Of a DNA stretch of 64,000 bases, positions 54,901-63,884 are shown piece after piece (within the stretch, counting starts at the first letter, position 1; each line of letters starts with the position of its first letter). Position numbers and translations under genes: made by a program. The notes below the pieces were generated by a model that worked only from the letters and a program-made list of their open reading frames with translations, did not search any database and had not been told where the DNA came from. This DNA is from Limnoperna fortunei (taxonomy: Eukaryota; Mollusca; Bivalvia; Mytilida; Modiolidae), in contig OX104112.1 of the NCBI GenBank assembly GCA_944474755.1, forward strand, positions 5,504,490-5,568,489, given 5' to 3'.

Positions 54901-56250
54901 AGTATGTCATTTCTACCAACATCTAACACATACAGACAAAAGTATGTCATTACTACCAACATCTAACACATACATACCAAAGTATGTTATTACTACCAAC
55001 ATCTAACACATACAGACCAAAGTATGTTATTACTCCCAACATCTAACACATACAGACAAAAGTATGTCATTTCTACCAACATCTAACACATACAGACCAA
55101 AGTATGTCATTACTACCAACATCTAACACATACCTACCAAAGTATGTCATTACTACCAACATCTAACATACAGACCAAAGTATGTCATTACTACCAACAT
55201 CTAACACATACAGACCAAAGTATGTCATTTCTACCAACATCTAACACATACAGACCAAAGTATGTCATTACTACCAACATCTAACACATACAGACCAAAG
55301 TATGTCATTACTACCAACATCTAACACATACAGACCAAAGTACGTCATTACTACCAACATCTAACACATACAGACAAAAGTATGTCATTACTACCAACAT
55401 CTAACACATACATACCAAAGTAGGTCATTACTACCAACATCTAACACATACAGACCAAAATATGTCATTACTACCAACATCTAACACATACAGACCAAAG
55501 TATGTCATTCCTACCAACATCTAACACATAAACACCAAAGTATGTCATTACTACCAACATCTAACACATACAGACCAAAGTATGTCATTCCTACCAACAT
55601 CTAACATATACATACCAAAGTATGTCATTACTACCAACATCTAACACATACAGACCAAAGTATGTCATTTCTACCAACATCTAACACATACAGACAAAAG
55701 TATGTCATTTCTACCAACATCTAACACATACAGACAAAAGTATGTCATTTCTACCAACATCTAACACATACAGACAAAAGTATGTCATTTCTACCAACAT
55801 CTAACACATACAGACAAAAGTATGTCATTACTACCAACATCTAACACATACAGACCAAAGTATGTTATTACTACCAACATCTAACACATACAGACCAAAG
55901 TATGTTATTACTACCAACATCTAACACATACAGACCAAAGTATGTCATTACTACCAACATCTAACACATACAGACCAAAGTATGTCATTTCTACCAACAT
56001 CTAACACATACAGACCAAAGTATGTCATTACTACCAACATCTAACACATACAGACCAAAGTACGTCATTACTACCAACATCTAACACATACAGACAAAAG
56101 TATGTCATTACTACCAACATCTAACACATACATACCAAAGTAGGTCATTCCTACCAACATCTAACACATAAACACCAAAGTATGTCATTTCTACCAACAT
56201 CTAACACATTGAGACCAAAGTACGTCATTTCTACCAACATCTAACACACC
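42930..56250. repeat. Satellite domain dominated by the CATCTAACACATACAG variant
   Basis: From about 42.9 kb most units read CATCTAACACATACAGACC then AAAGTATGTCATT. Two islands of the mixed variants typical of the first part interrupt it, at about 43.8-45.3 and 50.85-52.44 kb. The islands are copies of each other at +7011, rising to +7091 in steps of 40 bp. Confidence 0.85.
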
Positions 56251-56780
56251 GAACTATATCAACATGTACAAAAATATATATATAACACATACGGCCCATA
56301 GTTTGTCATTTAAACCAACACAGACACAAACAAATGTAAATCACAGGCTTTCAAGCGGGCCTTATTTTCCTAATTTTCCTTGTTTTACCAACACCCCTAA
56401 AATTCCTAATTAAAGCTGTAAAATCCTAAAACAAAATTTTAATTTTCAAAATTTCAAAAATAAAAATAAAAAATGAACATGAAATAGATTAAAATTAAAT
56501 GAAGCTAGCTTTAGTATACTTTCAGAAATATGCATTTGCCACCTAGGAGACAATTTGATGGTCATCCAAATAGTCTCCTGAATTGGTAATTAACTTTTGT
56601 ACTATTGTTCTGTGCCCAAAATGGTGAGTAAATCAAATTTTTCAGTCTGAAATCATTAGGAAATAGCACATATTATTCCTTATTTTTGTTTAAAAACCCC
56701 TAAAAATTCCTAAAATTAGCCCTTATTTTTTGAGCTTTTAGTGAAATTACACGCCTATGTATTAGAAACAGTTTGTTACG
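56251..56780. other. Transition out of the satellite, no gene
   Basis: About 90 bp of decayed satellite-like DNA is followed by AT-rich sequence rich in CCTAAAATTCCTAA-type phrases (about 56360-56430 and 56695-56735). No open frame of note. It may be the edge of another dispersed repeat, not identified. Confidence 0.5.
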
Positions 56781-57213
56781 TTGGTTTAATCGCTATCTTG
56801 AATCAAGTACTTGAATTAAGTATACAAAAAGTTGTCATTAATACTGCATAGTCATCCTTATGTGGTATATCTGCGGGTGTACCACAGGATTCTTTATTAG
56901 GGCCCTTGATATTCATCATTTATATTTATGATAATGAAGAAAAAAATAACCTCATTATGCAGGTTTTTTGCAGAGGACACTTCGTTTCACTACTCAGATC
57001 AAGATCAAGAATAAATCAAGACTGTAATTTATTGAGATCTTAAGGGGTTAGATGAGTTGGATGAGTGGTAAAAACTTCGGCACATGTCATTCAATCCTGA
57101 TAAAACCGAAATCGTGTTTTGTTCAAGTGCTAAAATCCCTTACATTACATTTAATTGAATGGTGTCACAATCCAGATTTTCAAATGTGATAAACACTTAA
57201 GCGGTACATTCAG
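56781..57213 (+). pseudogene. LINE (Jockey/CR1-type) reverse transcriptase fragment, left part
   Basis: Broken frames read WFNRYLES, then ISAGVPQDSLLGPLIFIIYI, then FAEDTSFHYSDQDQ, and later FNPDKTEIVF. This is the order of RT motifs in Jockey/CR1-like non-LTR elements: the 'AGVPQGS.LGPLLF' motif, the catalytic FADD box and the 'FN..KTE' motif. The catalytic box reads FAED (56967-56978), so the first Asp is Glu. Part of the usual spacing before FAED is lost, and several frameshifts and stops are present. The frame reaches KHL-SGTFS at 57191-57213, where the next element begins. The coding sequence resumes at 63885. Confidence 0.85.
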
Positions 57214-57388
57214 TAAATGCATTTCTTTTCGGTCTTTTGGTATCTTTTCATAAGTTTTCATATGCAAATTAGATTGAATTCCGGGTGCCTTTGGCGGATG
57301 GTATATAAAGAAAATTTTCTGGCGTGTTCGATTAAAGCGACGTTCGTTACAAGTGTAGTAAGACAAAGAAGTTGTCCTAGGTTTTATT
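57214..57388 (+). repeat. Split direct repeat A1
   Basis: Near-identical to A2 (63441-63621), beginning TAAATG(C/T)ATTTCTTTTCGG and ending TTGTCCTAGGTTTTATT. Differences are single bases and a short insertion in A2 (GCATGCATGG region). Confidence 0.92.
57302..57310 (+). promoter_or_regulatory. TATA-like box in A1
   Basis: TATATAAAG lies inside A1 and is conserved in A2 at 63538-63546. Its place, about 90 bp before the gag start region, suits the element's own promoter. No transcript evidence. Confidence 0.45.
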
Positions 57389-57400
57389 TGCTAACTTAAC

Positions 57401-57706
57401 ATGTCAGATTCTGAAAGTTCATCTCAACAAGTGTTAACTCTATGCGAACCTCTGAAAGTACTGCTTGCAATTCTGGTGCACAAACTCGTGACGCTACAGA
57501 TTTCAACGCAGTTGATGCAGTAAATTTGTTCAACACTAGAATTGATATTTCATTGGAGAAACAACGCATTTCTATTGTCTCTGAGCTGCAAGAAAAGTTG
57601 AGGTCAAATACAGATTTCAAGGGCGAAGGCAATAAAATACAATTTTCTTTTAACGTAGAGAGACTGCGTAATCTAGAAGTCATTGCAAACAATATAACGA
57701 CTGCTC
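57401..57706 (+). pseudogene. DIRS/PAT gag, N-terminal part (interrupted)
   Basis: An ATG at 57401 gives MSDSESSSQQ, a plausible gag start. The frame is lost by about 57435, and the conserved part continues one frame over from 57442 (MRTSESTACNSG). It then reads through a Glu/Lys-rich helix (SLEKQRISIVSELQEKL) and GNKIQFSFNVERLRNLE, which I recognise as typical of gag-like ORF1 in mollusc DIRS-type elements. It stops matching after NNITTA at about 57705, where foreign sequence begins. The rest of the protein resumes near 59650 in the same frame. Confidence 0.75.
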
Positions 57707-59650
57707 TTGTGACAATTCCCCATTCATATATAGTCCTTCAGGTCACGTGATAACTGGAGATCTTAATATTGTTGAAAATGAAGACTCCGCAATATTTTGT
57801 CCAAAGGACCTAAGTACCGTGAACCTCAATCCATCAACTGGAATTAAAACTTTAAATTATTGATGGATTCAATAGAAGACTATGCCAGAAAATGGGCAAA
57901 GCAAGAGGCCAAGGAGGTTGATTCTTTGTCCGAGTGGGTAAAGGCGTTGAGGTCATTGATTCAAATAAGAATAAGTCGTTTAAGAAGGTCTATGAGTACT
58001 AAAGCATCATCAATTTTCAGAAATCTTGATGCTCTTAAAACTTTGTCCGACATTCATGACAAATATGTTGTTGTGCCAGCAGATAAGGCCCCTAACAATA
58101 TCATTTTTATCTGCAAAAAACATTACATAGAGTGTTTAATAAATGAGTTAGGCATTGATAGTTCACTAGGCAATCCTACTTACACATTAACTGCGCTTTC
58201 AAAAGAGGAGATTATTGAAAATCACAAATCGGTATTGGCATCCTTTGATCTCAAAGTCAGAGTCGAAGATTGTGATCTCCCTTTATTGTATTGTATTTCT
58301 AAACTTCACAAAAATCCATACAAACAGCGTTTCATAGCAGGATAGTCTAAGTGTACTACCAAAACACTATCGCAACTCCTGACCACTATTTTAACAACAG
58401 TAAAAACGGGACTTCAAAAATACAGTGACATTTTCTACTCCATAAGTGGAATAAATGAAATGTGGATATTAAACAATTCAAAAGACCTGATAGACATCTT
58501 GAGGTCTGGATCTCTTTCCCATTGTAACAGCATTAAAACATTTGATTTTTCGACACTCTATACGGCCATCCCTCATACGCAGCTTAAAACCAGGCTAAAA
58601 GATCTTATAAAACGCTGCTTTTTGAAGAAAAAACGGAAAAGACGATATATAAATACCTGGTAATTGGTCATGACAGATCTTACTTCGTCATCAATGACTC
58701 CAAAGCTAATACTAAATATACTGAAGACCAAATCTGTCACATGTTAGATTTTCTAATTGATAACATATTCGTCATGTTTGGAGGACATTTTTTTCAACAG
58801 ACTTGGTATTCCAATGGGTACTAATTGTGCTCCTCTCCTCGCCGACCTGTTTTTGTACTCCTATGAGATTGAGTTCCTAGAAGGCCTACTGAAGAAGAAA
58901 GAAAAGACTCTGGCCCAGACCTTTAATTTCACATTCCGCTTTATTGATGATGTTTTGTCCCTCAACAATGCTAAATTTGGTGACTATTTACATTCAATTT
59001 ACCCTAGCGAGCTTGAAATTAAAGACACCACCAATACACTAAGATCAGCCTCTTACCTAGACCTACTTCTAGAAATAGACTCAGGAATACTACAAACTAG
59101 GCTATACGACAACCGTGATGACTTCAACTTCCCAATTGTCAACTTCCCGTTCATCGACAGCAACATTCCAGCTCCAGCGTATGGTGTGTACATTTCACAA
59201 CTTATACGTTATTCTAGATCCTGCGATCGTTATTCATATTTTCTAGACCGATCACTGCTGTTGAATGCTAAACTACTTAAACAAGGGTTTGTTGTACCTA
59301 GGTTGATGTTATCTCTCCAGAAGTTCTAAGGTCGGCACCACGACTTAATTGATCGTTACAGGAAATCAGTGTCTCAAATACGATCTGACATTTTCGCTGA
59401 GTCATAGGTAGTGTTTCCTATTCCTGGATTTGACTTTTCCCTAGACAAGACAATGAGTAATTCGACGGGTGTCTAATTAGAGGCAGGCACTGCTTACGTG
59501 TCCGGAGCACCTGAGTGCACCCATGGTTTTTATTGGGTTCGGGTTACTCTCTTTCTGTGTTTTATGTTTTTTTGATTTTTGTGTTGTGTTTGTCTATATC
59601 CGGATTTGTAACTGTCCCTTGGTTTTTGGCTCTTGTTGTTCGGTCGGTTT
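57707..59650 (+). mobile_element. Nested, 5'-truncated Penelope-like retroelement
   Basis: The insertion lies in gag of the surrounding element and is on the same strand. It starts mid-coding (GHVITGDLNIVENED), carries a broken RT gene to about 59407 and ends with about 240 bp of T/G-rich 3' tail. Exact edges are uncertain. GCTCTTGT occurs at both 57703-57710 and 59629-59636, but the restored gag spacing fits a shorter shared TGCT better. No GIY-YIG endonuclease was seen. The family name rests on motif layout recalled from memory. Confidence 0.7.
57708..59407 (+). pseudogene. Penelope-like reverse transcriptase, decayed
   Basis: The reading moves from one frame (57708-57784) to another (from 57785) and meets a stop at 57845-57847. 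It then runs 57860-58342 with YVVVPADKAPNNI and PLLYCISKLHKNPYKQRFIAG-like motifs. A TAG at 58343-58345 interrupts it. It continues in frame with TFDFSTLYTAIPHTQLK (RT motif A region, D-F-S-T-L-Y-T). A frameshift near 58640-58655 is compensated near 58800, after which come GIPMGTNCAPLLADLFLYSYE (motif B region) and FIDD (58940-58951, motif C). The frame then meets a stop at 59327-59329 where a Tyr codon is expected, and further matching residues (GRHHDLIDRY) run to about 59407. Catalytic Asp residues are kept although the gene is dead. Confidence 0.8.
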
Positions 59651-60174
59651 TCTTTGCTACTTTCGGAGATTTGAAAGAAGCCATCGTTTTGATCGAATCG
59701 GAGAAAAAAGCTGTTCACTACAGAAATAAGCTCCTGAAAATAGCTGACAAATATGGTTGGGACACTGTAAAGGAATATACTGATTCTGACATTGCTGACA
59801 ATAGCGAGAACGCTACTAAAATCCGTTCTGCCACATCCAGGGCATCTGCTAAAAAACGACAAATTCAGACTCCATATACATGTACAAGGAACCAGCCAAC
59901 AGCTTTCCCAAGAAGATCTGGCGTATTCGACGGTATGTCAGCTAAGCAGCTTTTTCTTGGCTCTCAGACCGGCTTCAACCAACGTCAAGGCCTATTCTAT
60001 ACTACAAGATCATCGTTCCCCAGTTACAGACCCAGCTTCGGTGCAGGAACCAGCGTCGTCTGCCATTACTGCAACATGCCATGGCATTTTGCCATATTTT
60101 GCCCATATTCCGACCAACTACAACGTAGACAACCGCCTTCAGCAACCTTTACAGACACAGGAAACAAACAGTAA
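59650..60174 (+). pseudogene. DIRS/PAT gag, C-terminal part with CCHC zinc knuckle
   Basis: Gag resumes in its original frame with GDLKEAIVLIESEKKAVHYR and KIADKYGWDTVKEYTDSD. A basic Ser/Arg region follows, then CHYCNMPWHFAIFC at 60061-60102, an exact CX2CX4HX4C zinc knuckle for nucleic-acid binding. The frame ends at 60172-60174. A longer open frame starting at 59515 begins with a hydrophobic stretch; that part is the 3' tail of the nested element read in frame, not a membrane segment of gag. Confidence 0.85.
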
Positions 60175-61588
60175 CGAAGTTGAGTATCTTTTGCATTCCT
60201 TAACTGAACATTTTGAAACTGATAATGATCCTAAAAATAAAGTCACAGTTAAAAATAGGCTTACGAAAGCATATAAGTTTTGGAAACATAAAATTAAACC
60301 TAGCGATTTTATCATGAATGTTATTATCTTTAGTTACAAGCTCGAATTCATTAATATTCCACAAAAAAAGTTTGCTTAGAAACAACAAATCTGCCTTGGA
60401 TCACGCGGAATTCACAAAAAATGCTATTTTAGAGCTTATTAAAAAAGATCTGATTTTAGAAGTGGCAGAGCCCCCACGTTGTGTAAATCCTCTCTCAGTT
60501 TCTGTCCCAAAATAAAAAACCAAGGCTAATTTTAGACTTGCGTCACGTAAACGTATTGTATTGCCAGAAGGAAGGTAAAATTTGAAGGTGCTGCAGAAGG
60601 TTTATCATTTGCTAGAAAAGGCAATTTTATGTTGAAATATGATTTAACCAGTGGTTATCATCACATCAATATCCACCCAGATTATTTGACGTTTTTAAGA
60701 TTCTCGTGGAAATTCGAATCTGTTGCAAAATATTTTGTCTTCACAGTTTTACCGTTTGGTCTAAGTAGTTCATGGTATATTTTTACTTAAACGTTACGTC
60801 CTTTAGTTAAATACTGGAGATCTTTGGGTATAAAAGTCATTATGTACTTAGAAGATGGATGGATTTGCGACAGTTTAGATAATTGTATTAAAATTTCGCA
60901 GGTTATTAAAAACGACCTCGATTGCGCAGGGTTTCTAGTAAACCAAGAAAAAAGTCAATGGGAACCCGTGCAGTTATTAGATTGGCTCGGTTGTACTTGG
61001 AATCTTCTTGACGGCTATATAGATATACCTCGATACAAACTAGACAATCTTCGCATCAAGTTCGCTAGCTTGCAGAACAACACCGCTATCACCGTTAGAC
61101 ATGTAGCATCTGTGGTTGGCTCCATTATTTCCTTGAAATTTGCCTACGGTCCAATTTGTCAATTTTTTACGAGGCATTTATCGATGTTAGTAGCGCTTAA
61201 AACCTCTTGGAATGAACAAGCAGCGGCTATCGCAGAGATAAAATTTTGGTCAGAGAATGTGTATTCCCTTTCTCCCAGAGTAATTGCACCTTGGTTCAGG
61301 AAGCCTGAAAGAGTTATTTACACGGACGCAAGTGATCACGCAGGAGCAGGTGTTTTTCTAGATTCAATACATGAAATATTTCATTGTATGTGGAATGATT
61401 ATGTACGGGTACAAAGCTCCATCTTTAGAGAGCTAAAAGCTGTTGAATTAGTTTTAGAGACCTTTGGACATATACTAAGAAATAAATTTGTAAAGCTTTA
61501 TTCTGACAATCAGAACGTAGTTAGAATTACACAAATTGGAAGTATGGAACCCGAATTACAGGACTTTCAATATACAAGATTTGTCTAG
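60175..61588 (+). pseudogene. DIRS/PAT pol: reverse transcriptase and RNase H, decayed
   Basis: Starting in another frame just after gag: VKNRLTKAYKFWK; after a frameshift near 60370, SALDHAEFTKNAILELIKKD and VNPLSVSVPK; after another near 60510, PRLILDLRHVN. Then come the RT motifs KYDLTSGYHHINI, LPFGLSSS and YLEDGW. The motif C box (60845-60856) has Glu for the first Asp of YLDD. A stop lies just before 60800. The connection and RNase H follow in one long frame (60824-61588), with YTDASDHAGAG, E in FRELKAVELV and D in LYSDNQNVVR, the D-E-D set of RNase H. The frame breaks at 61586. Confidence 0.87.
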
Positions 61589-62139
61589 AACATAATATAG
61601 ATCTGTCTGTGGCTTGGGTACCAAGAGACCTCAATTGCGAGGTGGATTTCAACAGTAAAATGTTTGATTTCGATGACTGGAGCGTTAGTGACAAGATTTT
61701 TACATTTTTCGATAAAATTTGGTGTCCTTTCACTTGTGATATTTTCGCAAATAGTGATAACCACAAACTTGCTAAATTTTATTCTCTGTTTTGGACACCA
61801 GGCACTTCAGGTGTAGACGTATTTGCTTTCGATTGGTCCTTAGATTTAAACTGGATAGTTCCACCAGTTCACCTCATTAATAAAACTATAAGCTACCTCA
61901 CACAGTGTAGAGCTAGAGGCACACTGGTTATACCTAAATGGACGTCGGTCTCATTTTGGCCTTCTCTTGCAAATTTATACCGCGAGTTTTTGCCCTTTAT
62001 CATTGATCATATCGAATATAAAAATCCTACTAATTTTTTCGTACCTGGCTCTGATAAAAATAGTATATTTGCATTACAGACTTTTCAAAGTAATGTGTTA
62101 GTCCTTAGAATGAATGGTACTCGTACGTCAAACGTGTAA
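61580..62139 (+). pseudogene. End of RNase H and methyltransferase-like (Dam-type) segment of pol
   Basis: After a one-base shift near 61568 the protein continues CLEHNIDLSVAWVPRDLN, the usual end of RNase H in these elements, and runs to 62139. Next come CDIFANSDNHKLAKFYSLFW, TPGTSGVDVFAFDWS, NWIVPPVHLI and GTLVIPKWTS. This stretch matches the segment between RNase H and recombinase in DIRS/PAT elements that others have called an N6-adenine methyltransferase domain. The PP motif would be the catalytic NPPF/DPPY-like site, but the key N/D is not clear here. Activity is doubtful. Confidence 0.7.
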
Positions 62140-62439
62140 AGAATTTGTGTTCATCTGTAATTATGGAATACGCAAGGAGGACTGTACTCCTTTAGAGAGG
62201 ACTGAATATTAATTGTGTATAACTTTAAGAGGGAGAACTGTTCTCTAGTAGTTATATTATCTGTTTCATACTGTTACTTGATACTGTCTTGTTTAATATT
62301 TGTAATATTTCTGATGTTATCATTTATTATTCTGATTATTTTTTACAGATATCGAAACTGGTCGTAGTCATTGTGACGTATAAGGGAAGTACAGAAGACT
62401 CGGTGAATTTTCAGAGACGGTCAAAATTTTACCAAGCAT
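62140..62439. other. Non-coding spacer between pol and recombinase in the element
   Basis: AT-rich spacer with no supported frame. TTATTTTTTACAG near 62335-62348 looks like a splice acceptor and could serve a spliced recombinase transcript. This is speculative. Confidence 0.4.
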
Positions 62440-63322
62440 TGTAAAGAATTCGAAATCTGAAGCTACTAACAAAAAATATGACATTTACTTTTCCAAATTC
62501 CAGTGTTGGTGTGTAGAACAAATTTTGTTCTTTGCCCGCTTCAGTCACGACTGTGGCTCTTTTCCTTGGCGGACTTATTCAACAAAGAGTTTCCGTTTCT
62601 ATTTTGGAAGCTTACTTTTATAGTATTAACTGGTTCCACACGTTTTCATTGAAATTAAACCCCTGTCACGATAATTTTATTTCACTGATTTTGGAAGGTG
62701 GTAAGCGAATGCTAGCTCGGCCTCTGAAAAAAACCGATTACGAAAGATATTTTGCTCAAACTTGTCCGTCTTCATACCGAGGTCCCTAATAACCTTGTCC
62801 ATTTGCGTACTTGCGTTTTGCGTACAGTGAACTCTACAATATCCGAATGTCTGATCTTGTCTGGAAGGACAACGATCTAGAAGTAAATATCCCCAAACAG
62901 CAAAACTGATATTTATAGACGAGGGAACTCGGTTATTATCTGAAAAACCGGTAACGAACTCTATCCTATTTTTTGGCTTAAAAGGTACATTTCATTAGCA
63001 GGTCTCAATTCAAATTCAGATGAGTTTTTATTTACTGCAGTTAGTTTTATCAAAGGCAAAGGTATATATCAGGCTACCAATAAGTACATATACGAGAGCT
63101 AGCGAAATATTAAGGTTTGCCCTTAATGAAATATGCCTCGATAGCTCTAAGTATGCTTTGCACAGTTTAAAGAGTAGTGGAGTCACTGCTGCTTCAAACA
63201 ATAATGTCTCCGATAGACTTCTCAAAGTACATGACCGATGGGTTACGAACAAAGCCAAAGATGGCTACATCAAGGATAGCATAGAACAGAAAATTTCGGT
63301 TTCTATGAATCTAGGTTTATAA
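62440..63322 (+). pseudogene. DIRS/PAT tyrosine recombinase, decayed
   Basis: The N-terminal core-binding part reads ATNKKYDIYFSKFQCW and, after a one-base shift near 62530, PASVTTVALFLGGLIQQ and FISLILEGGKRML. In the catalytic domain the first Arg lies in YLRFAYSELYNIR (Arg codon 62814-62816). The second box is HSLKSSG (from 63161), where HxxR would be expected, so Lys replaces the second Arg. Next are VHDRW (63227-63241) and DGYIKDS with the nucleophile Tyr at 63266. Several stops and shifts lie between 62786 and 63020. The recombinase would integrate circular element DNA at a short shared core. Confidence 0.83.
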
Positions 63323-63339
63323 AAAAAACCTTTGTGATG

Positions 63340-63440
63340 CGATTTTGTAACAAACGCACAACCCCACATGTGTTGTTATTTTGTATACTAGTGAGTAAAA
63401 TAAAATATTTATTTACAGACGAGTGAAACGAGGGAGGAAA
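63340..63440 (+). repeat. Split direct repeat B1
   Basis: About 100 bp matching B2 (63781-63884): CGAT(T/C)TTGTAAC, AACGCACAACCC, CATGTGTTGTTATTTTGTAT and GACGAGTGAAACGAGGGAGG. It starts 18 bases after the recombinase stop and abuts A2. Confidence 0.92.
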
Positions 63441-63621
63441 TAAATGTATTTCTTTTCGGTCTTTTGGTATCTTTTCATAAGTTTTCATATGCAAATTAGA
63501 TTGTATTCCGGCATGCATGGGTGCCTTTGGTGGGTGGTATATAAAGAAAATTTCTGGCGTGTTCGATAATGCGACGTTTGTTACAAGTGTAGTAAGACAA
63601 AGAAGTTGTCCTAGGTTTATT
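63441..63621 (+). repeat. Split direct repeat A2
   Basis: Second copy of A1, directly joined to B1, including the TATA-like TATATAAAG at 63538-63546. It is followed by a 13-C run and a T run (about 63628-63671) in the A2-B2 interval. Confidence 0.92.
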
Positions 63622-63780
63622 CCCTCGCCCCCCCCCCCCCTTTTTCGACTCCAGACGAGGTTTTTTTTTACCCAGTTTCGCTTAGTAATTTTAAAATGTA
63701 CACTTTTAATACTTAGTATTTCATGTTATGGAAAATTGATATAAATGACATGCATTAATGTAGTTATGTATTAATAAATT

Positions 63781-63884
63781 CGATCTTGTAACGAACGCAC
63801 AACCCAACATGTGTTGTTATTTTGTATACTAGTGAGTAAAAGAAAATATTTATTTACGGACGAGTGAAACGAGGGAGGAAATAA
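63781..63884 (+). repeat. Split direct repeat B2 (right end of element)
   Basis: Copy of B1 ending GAGGGAGGAAATAA. Past this point the sequence returns to LINE coding sequence, which fixes the element's right boundary to within about three bases (TAA). Confidence 0.9.

Larger units (their letters stand above)
19095..56250. repeat. 37-kb satellite of a 40-bp unit, about 930 copies
   Basis: The basic unit is CCAACATACAACATATACCG followed by ACCACAGTATGTCATTACTA, 40 bp. Variants differ at a few fixed sites: CATACAACATATACC / CATATAACACATACC / CATCTAACACATACAG, and CCACAGTATG / CCAAAGCATG / CCAAAGTATG. Occasional short units (about 20 or 33-38 bp) are interspersed. Because 40 is not a multiple of 3, each strand gives many 60-165-codon frames that hop between phases; none is a gene. 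I found no unique DNA or embedded gene anywhere in the array. There is no motif that would show centromeric function. Confidence 0.97.
57214..63884 (+). mobile_element. Tyrosine-recombinase retrotransposon, DIRS/PAT-like, degraded
   Basis: The order is A1 repeat (57214-57388), gag, pol (RT, RNase H, methyltransferase-like segment), tyrosine recombinase, B1 (63340-63440), A2 (63441-63621) and B2 (63781-63884). This split-direct-repeat layout, with a recombinase in place of an integrase, is known from the PAT and Ngaro groups. The methyltransferase-like segment favours PAT over Ngaro. Length is about 6.7 kb, including a nested insertion of about 1.9 kb. Frameshifts and stops affect every gene, so it is not autonomous. 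The flanks join into one LINE frame with no target duplication. Confidence 0.88.

Noticed and set aside
19095..56250. Regular 40-bp repeats resembling a CRISPR array
   Set aside because: There are no unique spacers; the whole period is repeated. No cas genes are present and the context is eukaryotic.
57151..57366. Reverse-strand frames in A1 and A2 (MKTYEKIPKDRKEMH-like)
   Set aside because: They lie in the terminal repeats and appear twice only because A1 and A2 are copies; no known protein of these elements is read on that strand.
59515..59650. Hydrophobic N-terminus suggesting a membrane protein fused to gag
   Set aside because: This part is the T/G-rich 3' tail of the nested Penelope-like copy read in the gag frame by chance.
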